Source: Thalassolituus sp. UBA1087 (GTDB lineage: Bacteria > Pseudomonadota > Gammaproteobacteria > Pseudomonadales > Oceanobacteraceae). From it: DNA of 47,870 bases. The stretch is taken from contig DCCG01000035.1 of assembly GCA_002314145.1 (NCBI GenBank), positions 1-47,870 of the forward strand. The letters run 5' to 3'. The position numbers and the translations under genes are program-made. Each line of letters opens with the position of its first letter. Positions within the stretch are counted from its first letter, which is position 1. This document shows positions 15,610-24,283 of this stretch, piece after piece. The notes below the pieces were generated by a model that saw only the letters and a program-made list of their open reading frames with translations, was not told the DNA's origin and made no database searches.

Positions 15610-16758
15610 TTACCTCAACTGCTGCAGGCGGCGCTGCACCCAGCGTTGCTGCTGTGGCGTCAGTGCATAATGCGTCATGACATTTTCCAGCACCGCGACG
15701 GCCGCAGCGTTTTGTCCCTGCGCGGCCCAGGCGGCAGCCAGCGCCTGCGGCCAATGGACAACGGCAGGCTGCTGAACAATCAGTTTCTGGTACGGCAGAA
15801 CAGCATCTTTTTCATAGCCCAGCATGTGCAGTCCGGGGGCAGCAACCGACAGCCAGCGTACCGAATCCATGGACGGATTCTGTTGATAAAAAGACACAAA
15901 ACTGGCTGCATCCTGCTGTTCCAGAAGAATTCTCAGCTTCAGCGTGCGGTAATCCGCGTCGTTGGCGGCTGTTGAATTCTGCAGTGCCTGATTAATCAGT
16001 GTCAGTGCTGAGTCAGTGTCTTTTTTTTCCAGGGCACTGACAGCCTGTGTATAAAATAACTGCGCCTTACTCTGGCGACGCACGATACTGACGTTCGCCG
16101 CCGGAGCGGCGGCAACAGGCTGTGTGTCTGCTACCACCGGTACTGACGAAGCGGCATCCGTATTGCTTTTGTTGTCATTTTTTGTGGCCACGACATGCGC
16201 GCGGCTTAAGGCACCATCATTGATTGCAGCATCATCATTGATTGCAGCATCATCATTGACTGAAGCACGAAGGTGCTGTGCAGAATCATGGCGTTCTGGC
16301 ACCGCCATTTCAGCTGCTGACATCGCCTCATACTCTCTGGTATTAAGTACCTCGGTCGTGGTTCTTTCAGCAACAGGCGCCTTCACCACGGATACTTCGC
16401 CAGACCCTCTTATTACTGTTTCAGTTGCTGCAGATGTTAAAGACGGAGCAGGTGCAACGGCAGCTTGATCTGTCATCCGCCGGGTCGCCTCTGCGGGCGT
16501 ACTGCCGTTTTCCGGATATTCCCCGGAAACATTCTGATCTGTGCTGACGGTATCCGGACCTTGCAACGGATCCGTGTAATAGCCTGCCTGTTTCCACACC
16601 AACAGACATACAATGGCAAGTACCGGCAGCAACAGCCACCAGCGGCCGGCCATAAAGCCTGCTACCTGTGGCTGCCCTGCAGACATAAAAGGCAGGGCCA
16701 GCGTATCCGTGCTGTTACGCTGATCAATCTCACGCAGCACGTTATGCAAGAGGCTCAT
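15610..16758 (-). CDS. mshN: MSHA biogenesis protein MshN (TPR)
   Basis: A 382-residue bitopic protein. ATG 16758 gives the family start M-S-L-L-H-N-V-L-R-E-I-D-Q-R and overlaps mshM by 4 nt. A single membrane helix (W-W-L-L-L-P-V-L-A-I-V-C-L-L-V) lies at about residues 40-55. A long low-complexity Ala/Thr/Val linker follows. The C-terminal third (about 215-380) is made of TPR-type helical repeats. The linker contains a perfect 18-nt tandem duplication encoding D-D-A-A-I-N twice plus a partial copy. MshN probably binds MshL and MshM in the inner-membrane/secretin bridge, by analogy. The mshE start is 2 nt after the stop. Confidence 0.82.
   Translation of the reverse strand: MSLLHNVLREIDQRNSTDTLALPFMSAGQPQVAGFMAGRWWLLLPVLAIVCLLVWKQAGYYTDPLQGPDTVSTDQNVSGEYPENGSTPAEATRRMTDQAAVAPAPSLTSAATETVIRGSGEVSVVKAPVAERTTTEVLNTREYEAMSAAEMAVPERHDSAQHLRASVNDDAAINDDAAINDGALSRAHVVATKNDNKSNTDAASSVPVVADTQPVAAAPAANVSIVRRQSKAQLFYTQAVSALEKKDTDSALTLINQALQNSTAANDADYRTLKLRILLEQQDAASFVSFYQQNPSMDSVRWLSVAAPGLHMLGYEKDAVLPYQKLIVQQPAVVHWPQALAAAWAAQGQNAAAVAVLENVMTHYALTPQQQRWVQRRLQQLR
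16216..16266 (-). repeat. 18-nt tandem repeat inside mshN
   Basis: ATCATTGATTGCAGCATC (plus strand) occurs perfectly at 16216-16233 and 16234-16251. A 15-nt partial copy with two mismatches follows at 16252-16266. In mshN it encodes Asn/Asp/Ala-rich hexamers in the linker. Copy-number change would keep the frame. Confidence 0.9.
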
Positions 16759-17690
16759 AACATCACCAGCAGCAGACAGGCTGTCAGGGTAATGCCGTAC
16801 CAGTGATACGGCACGGCGGAATGCCATTCAGACGCCAGCGGCGCTGTTTGATAAAAGCTGCTCTCTGTGTCTGCAACGGCGCGCATGACATGCTGATAAC
16901 CGAGCGAGTGACAGCCACTGCCGTATCCGGCCAGCAGGGTTTTGGCCGCCAGGATATTAACCAGACGGGGAATCCCCTGACTGGCCCGCCACAGCGCTTT
17001 TAAAGCGCCGGGCTGAAATAATGGCATGCCGCGGTAACCGGCCGCACTCAGACGCTGCTGCAGATACACGGATAATGATTCGGAATTATTTAACGGCTCA
17101 AGCCTTGCGCTGTAGGTAATACGCTGTCTGAGCTGTCGCAATGAAATATTCTGCAACAGCGTATCCAGTTCCGGCTGACCGAAGAGCACAATCTGAATCA
17201 GTTTCTGACGCTCGGTTTCCAGGTTGGAAATCAGACGCAGAGCTTCCATCGTATCGCGCGGCATACACTGAGCTTCATCAATCAACAGCACCAGAGTTTT
17301 GCCATCAGCCGCCATCGTCAGCAGCGCCTGCTGAACGCAATACTGTACCTGGCTGTCAGGTAAAGGCTGATCGTCAATCTGTAACTCCCGCGCAATCACA
17401 CGCCACAGAGCGCTGGGCGTGAGATCAGGATTAGGAATGTATGCCGTCGGTATCTGCTGCTCGCTCAGGCGGTTCAGTAAGCGCCGGCACAACAGGGTTT
17501 TTCCTGTGCCCACTTCACCGGATATTTTAATAAAACCTTCACCACCTGACAGAGCATAAACCAGAATATCAAACGCGGCTTTCTGACTGGGCAGATCAAC
17601 ATAAAATTCTGTATCCGGCGTCAGGCTGAAGGCCGGTTTTTTCAGTCCGTAAAACTGTTCGCAGGCCAGCGACAACTCAGTCAGTTGCAT
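16755..17690 (-). CDS. mshM: MSHA-associated ExeA-type ATPase MshM
   Basis: A 311-residue AAA+ protein related to ExeA/GspA, which helps secretin assembly at the cell wall. ATG 17690 begins the family pattern (M-Q-L-T-E-L ... F-Y-G-L-K-K-P-A-F-S-L-T-P-D) and follows GAGGAAG; the frame to 17714 shadows mshL. Walker A is G-E-V-G-T-G-K-T (about residue 60) and Walker B L-V-L-L-I-D-E-A-Q. A sensor/arginine region follows (L-R-Q-R-I-T-Y). A C-terminal hydrophobic helix (I-T-L-T-A-C-L-L-L-V-M-L) ends the protein, so it may be membrane-tethered without a periplasmic domain. Overlaps mshL by 14 nt. Confidence 0.88.
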   Translation of the reverse strand: MQLTELSLACEQFYGLKKPAFSLTPDTEFYVDLPSQKAAFDILVYALSGGEGFIKISGEVGTGKTLLCRRLLNRLSEQQIPTAYIPNPDLTPSALWRVIARELQIDDQPLPDSQVQYCVQQALLTMAADGKTLVLLIDEAQCMPRDTMEALRLISNLETERQKLIQIVLFGQPELDTLLQNISLRQLRQRITYSARLEPLNNSESLSVYLQQRLSAAGYRGMPLFQPGALKALWRASQGIPRLVNILAAKTLLAGYGSGCHSLGYQHVMRAVADTESSFYQTAPLASEWHSAVPYHWYGITLTACLLLVML

Positions 17691-19305
17691 AAGACTTCCT
17701 CGCCGGCAGGGCACTGGAATAACGTTTATTCAACGCCTCCAGCTGGTTTTCATCCAGCGCTGTTTCGACAATCCGCGGCTGTATCAGAATGACCAGTTCA
17801 CTCTGCACACTTTCTTCCCGGGTCTGATTGAAAAACCAGCCCAGTAACGGAATATCACGTAAGACGGGAACCCCTGCCTGGGTGCTTACCTTGCGGTTCT
17901 GCATCAGCCCGCCGATAACGACGACCTGTCCGGACTTTGCCCGGATTATGGAATCGGTTTCGCGGACAGAGCTGTAAGCCAGAGGCAAGGTATAATCATC
18001 GTCATTCAGCTCCAGGGTTTTCTGCTTTTCTTCAACTTCGGTAACGGTCGGATGCACATGCAATGTGACTTCGCCGTTTTCCCCTACCTGAGGGGTAACA
18101 TCCAGAGCAATGCCGGAGAAGAAAGGCGTTAATTCAATATCCGGGGTATCACTGGTGGTGGTACCTGTAGTCGTAGTCGTACTGCTGACGTCGGTGACGA
18201 AAAACTCATCCGTGCCTACCTTAATAACCGCTTTCTGATTATTAACCGTGGCAATGCGTGGGCTGGACAGCACACGCACATCACCCTGTGTACGCAACAA
18301 CTGCAGAGCGCCGGTAAAATCACCGAGGGAAAAATTCGCAGTAAAAATACCTTCAATCAGATCATCATTCTGTAACGGAGCGGACGACAGACTGGTATCC
18401 GCCTGATAAACGGTACCGCGATAACTTTTACCGCCCAGTGCAGACCAGTTAATGCCGGACTGATAGCCATCACTGAGTGTCACTTCAACAATTTTGGCTT
18501 CTATCAATACCTGTTTCTGAATACTCAGCTCAGCTCTTTGCAGATATTCGGCCACGGCAATCTGCGTAGAGGGTTTGCTTTTCAGAATGACAATACCGGC
18601 GTGCGGATCAACCACCACACTGGCGTCTTCCTCGCGGCTGATGATGAGTTCAAGGGTGGTTTTCAGGCTGTCCCAGAAGTTGGTGGCGGATTCGGTTTCC
18701 ACTTCACTGCTGTTGGCATTTTTTACCACGCGTACGCGTTCGGTGGTGCCATTATCGGTTGACTCGGATGCCGAGCTTACCTGGCCACTGCTGACCCGCA
18801 TTCCGGAAACACCGGAGCGTTTTACGTTGAGATAATTAATCGGAAAAATACGCGTCTGCTGCTGATCCGGCAGAATCTGAATGCCATACGGCGAGCGGAC
18901 AAAATCAAAGCCATAAAGGTCGCGCACCGCCAGCAGGGTTTCTTCCAGTGTCACCTGTTTAAGATTCAGGGAAATAACGCCACTGACGCCAGGATGTACC
19001 ACCAGGTTATTGCCGGTTCCTTCCACCAGACTGTTAAAAAATACATCCGCCGCGACGCCATTGGCCGCCACATCAAAACGTTCTTCAGCTGCTTCAGCCT
19101 GCAGTGGCGGCAACAGCTCAGCGAGCGGCAGAGGTTCGGGGTCATCGGTGTTCACCGGATCAGCACTGACCAGAGGGACATTGCCGGCATCCGGGTCGCT
19201 CCTGCCGGACTGCGGGGAAGCACAGGCCGTCATCAGCAGGACAACCAGTAACGTCAGTGCTGCAGACAGTGTGTAGTGGAAACGGATGCTCACAAAATTA
19301 CTCAT
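17677..19305 (-). CDS. mshL: MSHA outer-membrane secretin MshL
   Basis: A 542-residue secretin forming the gated outer-membrane pore for the pilus. ATG 19305 gives M-S-N-F-V-S-I-R-F plus a signal sequence ending L-L-M-T-A-C, so it is probably a lipoprotein with Cys near residue 28. A TTG at 19317 is a less likely start. The secretin/TonB short N-terminal domain lies near residues 85-140. The conserved secretin core is at about 320-525 (V-L-S-S-P-R-I-A-T-V-N-N-Q-K-A; G-Q-V-V-V-I-G-G-L-M). A Thr-rich stretch lies inside the secretin core. Standard position between mshK and mshM. Confidence 0.92.
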   Translation of the reverse strand: MSNFVSIRFHYTLSAALTLLVVLLMTACASPQSGRSDPDAGNVPLVSADPVNTDDPEPLPLAELLPPLQAEAAEERFDVAANGVAADVFFNSLVEGTGNNLVVHPGVSGVISLNLKQVTLEETLLAVRDLYGFDFVRSPYGIQILPDQQQTRIFPINYLNVKRSGVSGMRVSSGQVSSASESTDNGTTERVRVVKNANSSEVETESATNFWDSLKTTLELIISREEDASVVVDPHAGIVILKSKPSTQIAVAEYLQRAELSIQKQVLIEAKIVEVTLSDGYQSGINWSALGGKSYRGTVYQADTSLSSAPLQNDDLIEGIFTANFSLGDFTGALQLLRTQGDVRVLSSPRIATVNNQKAVIKVGTDEFFVTDVSSTTTTTGTTTSDTPDIELTPFFSGIALDVTPQVGENGEVTLHVHPTVTEVEEKQKTLELNDDDYTLPLAYSSVRETDSIIRAKSGQVVVIGGLMQNRKVSTQAGVPVLRDIPLLGWFFNQTREESVQSELVILIQPRIVETALDENQLEALNKRYSSALPARKSYATD

Positions 19306-19321
19306 TAAGACGACCAAAAAA

Positions 19322-19630
19322 TTAATGCTTCACAGGTTTAAGTAAAGACAGCTCTACCAGTTTTTTCCGGATTTTTAACGTCACCCGCTGCGGCTGAATG
19401 GACACCACTCTGGCGCCCTCCACCAGGTCGCCGGTATGCACCAGCTGATTATTAATCACCGCACTGGCTTCCGTGCCGCGCAAACGGATCTGCTGCAGAG
19501 CCAGTGCAGGCGCCGGCGATTCATCCATTACCGGTACCGGCGCCCCCCAGCCCGGCGGTTTCATCGGGTCAGCTGCGTTGACTGCGACTGACAACATAAA
19601 CATGGCCAACACCAGAGCAGGTTTAATCAC
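19322..19630 (-). CDS. mshK: MSHA biogenesis protein MshK (PilP-like)
   Basis: A 102-residue exported protein: signal peptide 1-19 (A-V-N-A cut), D-P-M-K-P-P-G-W motif typical of MshK, and a small beta domain with V-H-T-G-D-L-V-E-G and R-K-K-L-V-E-L. The start is GTG at 19630, with AGGAGG about 9 nt upstream, overlapping the mshJ stop by 8 nt. Such small proteins link the inner-membrane complex to the secretin; the exact role is inferred from PilP/GspC-type analogues. Confidence 0.78.
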   Translation of the reverse strand: MIKPALVLAMFMLSVAVNAADPMKPPGWGAPVPVMDESPAPALALQQIRLRGTEASAVINNQLVHTGDLVEGARVVSIQPQRVTLKIRKKLVELSLLKPVKH

Positions 19631-20297
19631 TACCTAACACCTCCTGACGACGGCTCAGCGTGGAAACCAACAGCACCACCTGACCGCGGGGATAATCTTC
19701 AATATTAAATTCCAGCGATTCCCAGCCCAGCAGCCAGGGCACGCGGTCCAGTTCCTGTAAATAGGTGACCAGCGCAGGAAAAGTCACATCCAGCGTCAAT
19801 TGCAGACTGTGGCGGAAGAGCTGCACATCGTCATACCCGTCACCCAGGTTGACCCGTTCAGCCGGCAGCGTTTGCAGGGAACGGGTGATCAAATCTTTAT
19901 TCTGGGTCAGCATATCGGCCAGCAGAGAGGTCATCTGGCCCGGTGATACCAGCGCCCGGGTCAGGGTGTTAATCCGTTCATCCAGCAGGGATTGCTGGGT
20001 TTTAAGCCGCGCCAGCTCGTCACGTACCGCCTGATCCGGATCCACCCGGCGGCTGTCATGCAGCGCTTTAAGACGCGCCTGCAAGTGCGCATATTCCTGG
20101 TTGGCCTGCTGTTGTTGCTGGCGGTTCAGCTGTATCTGTTGCCATACCGGGATGGTGGCCAGCCACAGCACCAGCGCTGCCAGCACAACCGCCAGGGTTA
20201 CCTGCATCAGCTTCTGTTCCCGCCCGGACAGCTGCCGGTAGAGACTGATCAGCCCCGCCGCTTTGGGATGCCGCCACCAGTATCTGAGCTGATTCAT
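19623..20297 (-). CDS. mshJ: MSHA biogenesis protein MshJ (PilO/GspM-like)
   Basis: A 224-residue bitopic protein with one membrane helix (V-T-L-A-V-V-L-A-A-L-V-L-W-L-A, about residues 33-50). A Gln-rich coiled coil of about residues 55-110 and a small ferredoxin-like C-terminal domain follow. This is the PilO/GspM layout. It overlaps the PilN-like gene by ATGA and mshK by 8 nt. It should form a heterodimeric inner-membrane scaffold with the PilN-like protein. Confidence 0.8.
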   Translation of the reverse strand: MNQLRYWWRHPKAAGLISLYRQLSGREQKLMQVTLAVVLAALVLWLATIPVWQQIQLNRQQQQQANQEYAHLQARLKALHDSRRVDPDQAVRDELARLKTQQSLLDERINTLTRALVSPGQMTSLLADMLTQNKDLITRSLQTLPAERVNLGDGYDDVQLFRHSLQLTLDVTFPALVTYLQELDRVPWLLGWESLEFNIEDYPRGQVVLLVSTLSRRQEVLGSD

Positions 20298-20956
20298 AAA
20301 CCGCCCTCTGCCGTGGTCCGGGCTTCTTCATCCGCCGCGGCGCGGGTGTCGAGCACAAACGTCATGGCCCGCTGATGGCGGCTGGACGCGTTTTCTCCGG
20401 GGGAGGTCACGTGAATACGGCGGAAACCGCGGCGGATATACGCCGGCTGACTGGTTAAGCGGGCGATGTAGGGGGACAACCGGGAAGCCTGACTGGTATG
20501 GCCACGCAACTGCAGATGCTGCCCACCGTGGAATACGGATACGCCGGTGAGCCAGACGCCATCAACGGATACTTTTTCCAGATCGCGCAGCAGGGGAGTG
20601 AAACTGATGCGTTCTTCAATGTTCTGCTGACTCAGGTAATTCAGCACACGCTGACTGTTGTGCAGATTCGCTTCAGCCTGAACCCGCTGGCTTTCCAGCG
20701 CCGGGTCCAGGGTCAGTGGCGGCATACGGCGCTGTTCCTGTTCCAGACGCGCATTCATATCCGCGACCGCCTGCCGGGTCTGTGTTAACTGGCGGGCGAA
20801 CCACACATCACTCAACACCAGCAGCAGCGTCAGCAACAGCGCTGACCCCAGACCAGCAGCGCCATAACGGAACAGCAGACGAATTTCTGCCGGCAGTTCC
20901 GGAGGGCGGAATTCGTCGGTATAAAAGTTGATAGATTGCTTAACCTGCCAGCTCAT
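20294..20956 (-). CDS. PilN-like MSHA assembly protein (MshI2)
   Basis: A 220-residue bitopic protein. The short cytoplasmic N-terminus carries Q-S-I-N-F-Y-T-D-E-F, resembling the PilN peptide that docks into PilM. A membrane helix lies at about residues 33-52, then a coiled coil and a C-terminal alpha/beta domain with G-V-W-L-T-G-V and the F-x-L-R/L-Q-L-R-G type strand of PilN. It starts by ATGA overlap with the mshI stop. In some MSHA loci this gene is called mshI2. Confidence 0.78.
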   Translation of the reverse strand: MSWQVKQSINFYTDEFRPPELPAEIRLLFRYGAAGLGSALLLTLLLVLSDVWFARQLTQTRQAVADMNARLEQEQRRMPPLTLDPALESQRVQAEANLHNSQRVLNYLSQQNIEERISFTPLLRDLEKVSVDGVWLTGVSVFHGGQHLQLRGHTSQASRLSPYIARLTSQPAYIRRGFRRIHVTSPGENASSRHQRAMTFVLDTRAAADEEARTTAEGGL

Positions 20957-21957
20957 ACGGCGACTCCCTGCCCGGCCGCGAGCATCTGCTGACGGGCCAG
21001 AATGCCGCCATATGCTGCCGCCAGAGAAGCCGTCAATGTGGCCTGTTCCTGCTCATCGGACGGTGCGCCCGGCGCAGCGGAAACCGGCAGGGCAAAATGC
21101 CGGACACTGACATTGATGCTGGCTTCCAGCACTGGCAGCACAGCCGAAATATCCGCCTCATCAGGGTGCAGAACCCAGATTTCCGAGACCATCCCCATCC
21201 CCTGCTGGCTGTCGAAAAAATCCAGCGAGCGCTGTAATTCCAGGGCCACAGCATCGATATCACTGTGATCCGTAGCCAGGGTGAGGCCGTCCTCCACCGC
21301 CGGCATGGCGGCCGCAGCGCGGCTCAGTACCTCGGCACCTGTGTGCAGATGGCGGGCCAGATAAAGTGCCCCTTCACGGTACAGGTAGATCATGCCGTCA
21401 CTGGCATCCAGCCGCAGCACGCCAATGCTGCCATCCGGCGCATAATCTGCCAGCAGGTTCAGCAGGCTGAGTTCCGGGACGGTAATCAGCTCCAGTGTCA
21501 GCTCCAGACGCTCGCACCAGCTCACCAGCTGACGCACAACCTCGCGCTCAGCCACGACTGCGAACGCCATATCCATACGCCCGCGATACGCATCTGAGGG
21601 CAGACGAAAACCCTGCACAATGACATCACTGACCGGGCGGGAAATAATATCGCGGATGCGGAACTGTAAGGCCGCCGACAATTCGTCATCAGCCACCGCC
21701 GGGGCTTCCAGCAGATGCAGCTCGTAATCCAGACTGTCCAGTGAAATCACCACCGGCAGCTCACTGAGACGGTTATCGGCAATCCATTGCTCCAGCCCTG
21801 CCATGCCCTGTTCGCCCTCTTTGGGCGTATAACACAGGCGCACGCCACCCTGGTCCGAGTAAACCGCAAACGCCTGACTGTTATGCAGTTCAATCCCCAG
21901 ACAGCGCTGGTCGGCACCATGTTTTGTGGCTGAAAATAACGACCAGGAAAAACCCAC
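20953..21957 (-). CDS. mshI: MSHA biogenesis protein MshI (PilM-like actin fold)
   Basis: A 334-residue cytoplasmic protein of the PilM/actin-like ATPase type, first gene of the MSHA run. Its early C-L-G-I-E-L-H-N strand and I-G-V-L-R-L-D-A-S-D-G phosphate-loop-like strand fit that fold. The GTG at 21957 is preferred because AGAGG lies 5 nt upstream; a GTG at 21963 would overlap that SD. PilM-type proteins bind the PilN peptide and form the cytoplasmic ring around the assembly ATPase. The operon promoter must lie in the 138-nt divergent gap with trmL, but I see no convincing boxes on this strand. Confidence 0.82.
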   Translation of the reverse strand: MGFSWSLFSATKHGADQRCLGIELHNSQAFAVYSDQGGVRLCYTPKEGEQGMAGLEQWIADNRLSELPVVISLDSLDYELHLLEAPAVADDELSAALQFRIRDIISRPVSDVIVQGFRLPSDAYRGRMDMAFAVVAEREVVRQLVSWCERLELTLELITVPELSLLNLLADYAPDGSIGVLRLDASDGMIYLYREGALYLARHLHTGAEVLSRAAAAMPAVEDGLTLATDHSDIDAVALELQRSLDFFDSQQGMGMVSEIWVLHPDEADISAVLPVLEASINVSVRHFALPVSAAPGAPSDEQEQATLTASLAAAYGGILARQQMLAAGQGVAV

Positions 21958-22037
21958 GGCCACCTCTTTACTATGAAATCTTCACCTGTCAAAAGTGTAG
22001 ACCATGAATCTGGCGCAGACTGACCAAACGAATTCCT

Positions 22038-22068
22038 CTGACCGCCGGCGCACCCGACGCGCTATAAT
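22038..22068 (+). promoter_or_regulatory. Probable promoter of trmL
   Basis: A perfect TATAAT at 22063-22068 lies 27 nt before the trmL ATG. The best -35 is CTGACC at 22038-22043 with a 19-nt spacer, which is suboptimal. The predicted 5' leader is about 20 nt. Confidence 0.5.
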
Positions 22069-22095
22069 CGGCCCACTATCAACTCCGGAACCCCT

Positions 22096-22560
22096 ATGTT
22101 TAACATCGTTTTATTCGAGCCTGAGATTCCCCCAAACACCGGCAATATCATCCGCCTGTGCGCCAACACCGGTTGCCAGCTTCATCTGATCGAACCGCTG
22201 GGCTTCCGTATGGAAGAAAAAGCGCTGCGTCGTGCCGGGCTGGACTATGCGGAATGGGCCAGGGTTAACATCCATCCGGACCTGCAGTCTTTCCTGGCCA
22301 GCGAAAACCCTGCCCGCCTGTTTGCGCTGACCACCAAAGGCCACACCACGCATTCCGACGCACAATTCAGTGCCGGGGATTATCTGATGTTCGGGCCGGA
22401 AACCCGGGGCCTGCCGGAAGAAGTGCGGGCGATGATTCCTGAAGATCAGTGGCTGCGTATGCCGATGATGCCGCATTCACGCAGCATGAACTTATCCAAT
22501 GCCGTGGCAGTCATGGTATATGAGGCCTGGCGTCAGCTGGGTTATGACGGCGGCCACTGA
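22096..22560 (+). CDS. trmL: tRNA (cytidine/uridine-34 2'-O)-methyltransferase TrmL
   Basis: A 154-residue SPOUT methyltransferase that modifies the wobble position of leucine tRNAs. The N-terminus I-V-L-F-E-P-E-I-P-P-N-T-G-N-I-I-R-L and the knot motifs L-M-F-G-P-E-T-R-G-L-P and P-M-M-P-H-S-R-S-M-N-L-S-N-A-V-A are textbook for TrmL/CspR. It is divergent from mshI and followed 44 nt later by the sugar dehydrogenase. Full length, no anomalies. Confidence 0.96.
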   Translation: MFNIVLFEPEIPPNTGNIIRLCANTGCQLHLIEPLGFRMEEKALRRAGLDYAEWARVNIHPDLQSFLASENPARLFALTTKGHTTHSDAQFSAGDYLMFGPETRGLPEEVRAMIPEDQWLRMPMMPHSRSMNLSNAVAVMVYEAWRQLGYDGGH

Positions 22561-22604
22561 ACCGCCTGCCTGTTCACACCGGCCCGCTCACACAGGAGAA
22601 CGCT

Positions 22605-23699
22605 ATGCGCCTGTTGCTGATATTACTGATGACATTCACCGGCATCCTGCGTGCTCAGGCCGCCGAAGAAATACTGACAGAAGAACTGAAGCGTCCCTGG
22701 GGAATGGCCTTTGTATCCGCGCATCATCTGCTGATCAGCGAACGCGCCGGTACCCTGCAGCTGCTGGATATCCGCAACGGCCGGCTGCGCCCCGTCAAAG
22801 GGGCTCCGGACGTGGTATTCGATGGTCAGGGTGGGCTGCTGGATGTCGCCGTGGCGCCGGATTTCAAACCCGGTGGCTGGGTTTATTTCACCTGGAGTCA
22901 GCCGCTGCAGGAGCGCCTGGCAGCGACGGCACTGGGCCGTGCCAGACTGCAACTGAACGCTGATCCGCTGCAACTGACCGACTGGCAAACCCTTTTGGTG
23001 ACGCAGTCAGCCGCGACCACCCGGCATCATTATGGCAGCCGTATCGCCTTTGACCGACAACACGTCTTCTTCAGCGTCGGTGACCGCGGGGAGCGCAGCA
23101 ATGGCCAGAATCTGGAAACCCACGCCGGCAGCATCCTGCGGCTTAACCGCGATGGTTCTGTACCGGCAGATAACCCCTTTGTGAACAACCCCTCTGCACT
23201 GCCGGAAATCTGGAGTTACGGCCATCGCAACCCGCAGGGACTGGCCTGGGATAACCTGCATAAGCGCCTGTGGGCCATCGAACACGGTCCGCGCGGCGGC
23301 GACGAAATCAATCTGATTGAGAAAGGTGAAAACTATGGCTGGGCGGAGGTTTCCTGGGGCAAAGAGTACTGGAACCCACTGTACGTCGGCGAGGCCCGCT
23401 CAAAACCGGGTATGAAAGATCCGGTCAAGATGTATGACCCGTCCATCGCGCCGGGGTCACTGCTGCTGTACCGGGGAGATGCAATACCGGAATGGCGCGG
23501 CAATCTGCTGGCCGGTGCCCTGAAATTGCAGCACCTGAACCGTGTCAGTCTTGATGGAACCTCAGCCGCCAGCGAACAGAGGCTGCTGAGTGCATTGCAG
23601 GAAAGACTGCGGGCACTGGCGACCGATCAACAGGGCCGGCTGTATATCGCTGCTGACAGTGGCCGGATTTATCGCTTATCCGCCGCCCCGGACACCTGA
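22605..23699 (+). CDS. PQQ-dependent sugar (aldose) dehydrogenase family protein
   Basis: A 364-residue periplasmic six-bladed beta-propeller of the soluble glucose/aldose dehydrogenase (YliI/GSDH-B) family. A signal peptide covers 1-20 (A-Q-A-A cut). Family landmarks are R-P-W-G-M-A-F-V, G-Q-G-G-L-L-D-V-A, H-H-Y-G-S-R-I-A-F, Y-G-H-R-N-P-Q-G-L, E-H-G-P-R-G-G-D-E and N-Y-G-W-A-E-V-S-W-G. These include the His/Arg and Asp/Glu positions for PQQ and calcium binding. The substrate cannot be told from sequence. SD AGGAGAACGCT precedes the ATG. Separated from convergent secB by a bidirectional terminator. Confidence 0.9.
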   Translation: MRLLLILLMTFTGILRAQAAEEILTEELKRPWGMAFVSAHHLLISERAGTLQLLDIRNGRLRPVKGAPDVVFDGQGGLLDVAVAPDFKPGGWVYFTWSQPLQERLAATALGRARLQLNADPLQLTDWQTLLVTQSAATTRHHYGSRIAFDRQHVFFSVGDRGERSNGQNLETHAGSILRLNRDGSVPADNPFVNNPSALPEIWSYGHRNPQGLAWDNLHKRLWAIEHGPRGGDEINLIEKGENYGWAEVSWGKEYWNPLYVGEARSKPGMKDPVKMYDPSIAPGSLLLYRGDAIPEWRGNLLAGALKLQHLNRVSLDGTSAASEQRLLSALQERLRALATDQQGRLYIAADSGRIYRLSAAPDT

Positions 23700-23745
23700 A
23701 CCGGCTGGCCACTGGACAGGCACCCACCACGCAATCAACCGACAC

Positions 23746-23772
23746 AAAAAAGGAGCCGCATGGCTCCTTTTT
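23746..23772. terminator. Bidirectional terminator between sugar dehydrogenase and secB
   Basis: AAAAAAGGAGCC-gcat-GGCTCCTTTTT: a 7-bp GC stem extended by A/T pairs, with a T run on either strand. It lies in the 98-nt convergent gap and can serve both genes. Confidence 0.88.
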
Positions 23773-23797
23773 CATGTACCGTTAAGCGGTCCGCCAC

Positions 23798-24268
23798 TCA
23801 GTGCGTCGGCTGCTCGGCGTTTTCGCCTTCGGCCGCCTTGGCTTCCTGTGCCGCTTTCTGCTGATAAAGAGCATCAAAGTTAATCGGTGCCAGCATCAGT
23901 GGCGGGAAACCGCCCTTCACTACCATGGCATCCACACTTTCACGCAGATAAGGGAACAGAATATTCGGGCACATGGCGCCCAGCATTGGCTTCAGCTGCT
24001 GCTCAGGGATGTTGGCCATGGCAAACAGACCAGCCTGCACCAGCTCAACCAGAAAACCGGTTTCACCCTCATTGGTGGCGGTCACAGTGACTTTTACGAA
24101 CACTTCATAATGGGTGTCATCAACCTTACGGGCGCCACTGTTCAGATCCAGTTTGATCTCAGGCTTCCACTCTTTGGTGAAGACCACCGGTGCATTCGGT
24201 GCTTCAAAAGAAGCATCTTTAATGTAAATACGCTGCAGTGCGAACTGCGGCTGATTATTCTCAGACAT
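23798..24268 (-). CDS. secB: Protein-export chaperone SecB
   Basis: A 156-residue tetrameric chaperone that keeps preproteins unfolded and hands them to SecA. Conserved segments: F-A-L-Q-R-I-Y-I-K-D-A-S-F-E-A-P near the N-terminus, E-V-F-V-K-V-T-V-T, and C-P-N-I-L-F-P-Y-L-R-E followed by G-G-F-P-P-L-M-L-A-P-I-N-F. The C-terminal tail is Ala/Glu-rich and ends Q-P-T-H. It sits 15 nt downstream of yibN. The grxC gene often found between them is absent here. Confidence 0.97.
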   Translation of the reverse strand: MSENNQPQFALQRIYIKDASFEAPNAPVVFTKEWKPEIKLDLNSGARKVDDTHYEVFVKVTVTATNEGETGFLVELVQAGLFAMANIPEQQLKPMLGAMCPNILFPYLRESVDAMVVKGGFPPLMLAPINFDALYQQKAAQEAKAAEGENAEQPTH

Positions 24269-24283
24269 AGTAAAATTCCTGTA

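Noticed and set aside
16216..16266. CRISPR-like repeat
   Set aside because: The 18-nt units are directly adjacent without spacers and lie in frame inside mshN.
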